A stretch of DNA of 6,460 nucleotides from Dethiothermospora halolimnae. GTDB taxonomy: Bacteria; Bacillota; Clostridia; Tissierellales; VENL01. Position numbers and translations under genes: made by a program. The stretch covers positions 1-6,460 of the forward strand of contig NZ_JBAKFX010000107.1 of the NCBI RefSeq assembly GCF_037577855.1. The letters are read 5' to 3'. Shown piece after piece: positions 5,756 through 6,460 of this stretch (the first letter of the stretch is position 1; every line of letters starts with the position of its first letter). A model generated the notes under the pieces. It saw only the letters and a program-made list of their open reading frames with translations, searched no databases and had not been told where the DNA came from.

Positions 5756-5800
5756 AATTCACTCCTTCTTTTAATTAATATACTTAACCTGTAGATTGTG

Positions 5801-5854
5801 TAATATCTCCCTAGCAAATTAACGGTGAATTTCTAATTTATTAGGGAGATATTA
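5801..5854. repeat. Long intergenic hairpin without U-tract
   Basis: TAATATCTCCCTA (5801-5813) and TAGGGAGATATTA (5842-5854) are perfect 13-base inverted arms. The stem continues inward with AAATTA (5816-5821) and TAATTT (5834-5839) across a two-base internal loop, leaving a 12-base end loop. No T-run follows on either strand, so it is not a typical intrinsic terminator. It lies between exoprotein C and the first small membrane gene and could act as an mRNA processing or attenuation element. Confidence 0.75.
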
Positions 5855-5904
5855 AAAATAGAGTATAATCTAGCTTAGTTTAGTCGAGGCTATAAACATA
5901 ATTT

Positions 5905-6460
5905 TCAATCCATTCTTTCTATTTTTTCAATAATCTCTAGAGACTCTTCATCTAGATCCCAAGGTAAATATTCACCTTTATCAAAGTCTCCCTCATATCC
6001 TATCTCACCTTCAATATATTTATCAGAATTCCATATATCATAATAATTAAGTATCATAGTAGTGGGGGTAGTTCCTGGTAATGGACCATATCTGGTCTCT
6101 AGCACAGTCGTTATTTTTATCATATCGTTTTCGTCTGCCTCATTTATTACTTCTTGCAATTCCTCTTTTTCTGCATTATTCATAGCTAAACTATTCACTC
6201 CGACACTCACACTTACAAATATTTGAATTACTTTTGCAATCTTAGATGCCGGAATAGCCATTATCTCATAAAAAATCTCTAATGCAGCTGCAGTAGCAAG
6301 ACTTTTTCCACCTGCTTTAGCGTAATCTTCTAACTCTATATTATTCATGGTATCTTTTAAAGCTACTGCAATATCATAAGGTAAGTATGTTATTTGCCTG
6401 ACTTGTCTATTTAATCCATCCGGACCACTTGATCCCCTATCAGGCACCCACCTACCACCT
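5905..6460 (-). CDS. Exoprotein C, 3' part only (C-terminal variable domain)
   Basis: This is the last 184 residues of a protein whose start lies beyond the right edge. A GTG at 6447 could be read as a start, but the frame stays open to the window edge and the upstream codons read GGRW, completing a motif shared with exoprotein B: GGRWVPDR against GGVWVSDK. The similarity goes on with ITYLPYDI against MIYVPADV, then about 20 polar residues, then a hydrophobic stretch (fragment residues about 53-93, SLATAAALEIFYEIMAIPAS then IAKVIQIFVSVSVGVNSLAM). After that the tails differ: this one has PLPGTTPTTMILNYYDIW and an acidic end. It is therefore the C-terminal domain of a third member of the exoprotein family, probably with signal peptide and PPC domain upstream. 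Two small membrane genes follow. Confidence 0.75.
   Translation of the reverse strand, partial: GGRWVPDRGSSGPDGLNRQVRQITYLPYDIAVALKDTMNNIELEDYAKAGGKSLATAAALEIFYEIMAIPASKIAKVIQIFVSVSVGVNSLAMNNAEKEELQEVINEADENDMIKITTVLETRYGPLPGTTPTTMILNYYDIWNSDKYIEGEIGYEGDFDKGEYLPWDLDEESLEIIEKIERMD

Overview
The window is AT-rich (roughly 30% G+C by eye), with strong AGGAGG/GGGGG ribosome binding sites and Lys/Asp/Glu/Ile-rich proteins. This suggests a low-GC Firmicute, most likely a Clostridia-type anaerobe; the genus cannot be told from this window. All convincing genes lie on the minus strand, so transcription runs from right to left.

Layout in transcription order. (1) 6460-5905: the 3' end of a large exported protein (exoprotein C), cut by the window edge. 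(2) 5755-5432 and 5359-5027: two related small three-helix membrane proteins, preceded by a long hairpin at 5801-5854. (3) 4948-4539: a truncated, frameshifted copy of an Rpn (recombination-promoting nuclease) gene that has lost its nuclease half but keeps the internally started C-terminal open reading frame. (4) 4303-2711: exoprotein B, complete, with a signal peptide, an Fn3-like domain, an acidic linker, PPC (pre-peptidase C-terminal) modules and a C-terminal domain shared with exoprotein C. (5) 2673-2125: a membrane protein with a C-terminal DUF5673/PH-like domain, 37 bp behind exoprotein B, followed by a terminator. (6) 1983-1003: a full-length Rpn gene with its own promoter and terminator. 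(7) 766-1: the 5' part of exoprotein A, cut by the left edge.

The main structure is a long direct repeat, 95-1432 and 3632-4931, about 97% identical where counted in the coding part. It runs from inside an rpn gene, through its terminator and the next promoter, to a point inside the exoprotein gene. Beyond that point the exoproteins differ. Recombination has therefore placed the same promoter, signal peptide and N-terminal half onto different C-terminal halves. Exoprotein B still shows the seam: the start of one PPC domain lies directly before a second, complete one.

The Rpn gene matches the known genes-within-genes toxin-antitoxin arrangement (RpnL nuclease, RpnS internal antitoxin). It has an in-frame ATG behind a strong Shine-Dalgarno sequence and tetrapeptide repeats after it. 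The truncated copy keeps this antitoxin-like part but has two repeat units instead of five. The whole locus can be read as a modular array of exported proteins, each followed by its own small membrane protein gene(s), possibly effector/immunity pairs, interleaved with Rpn defence modules. The effector/immunity reading is inference.
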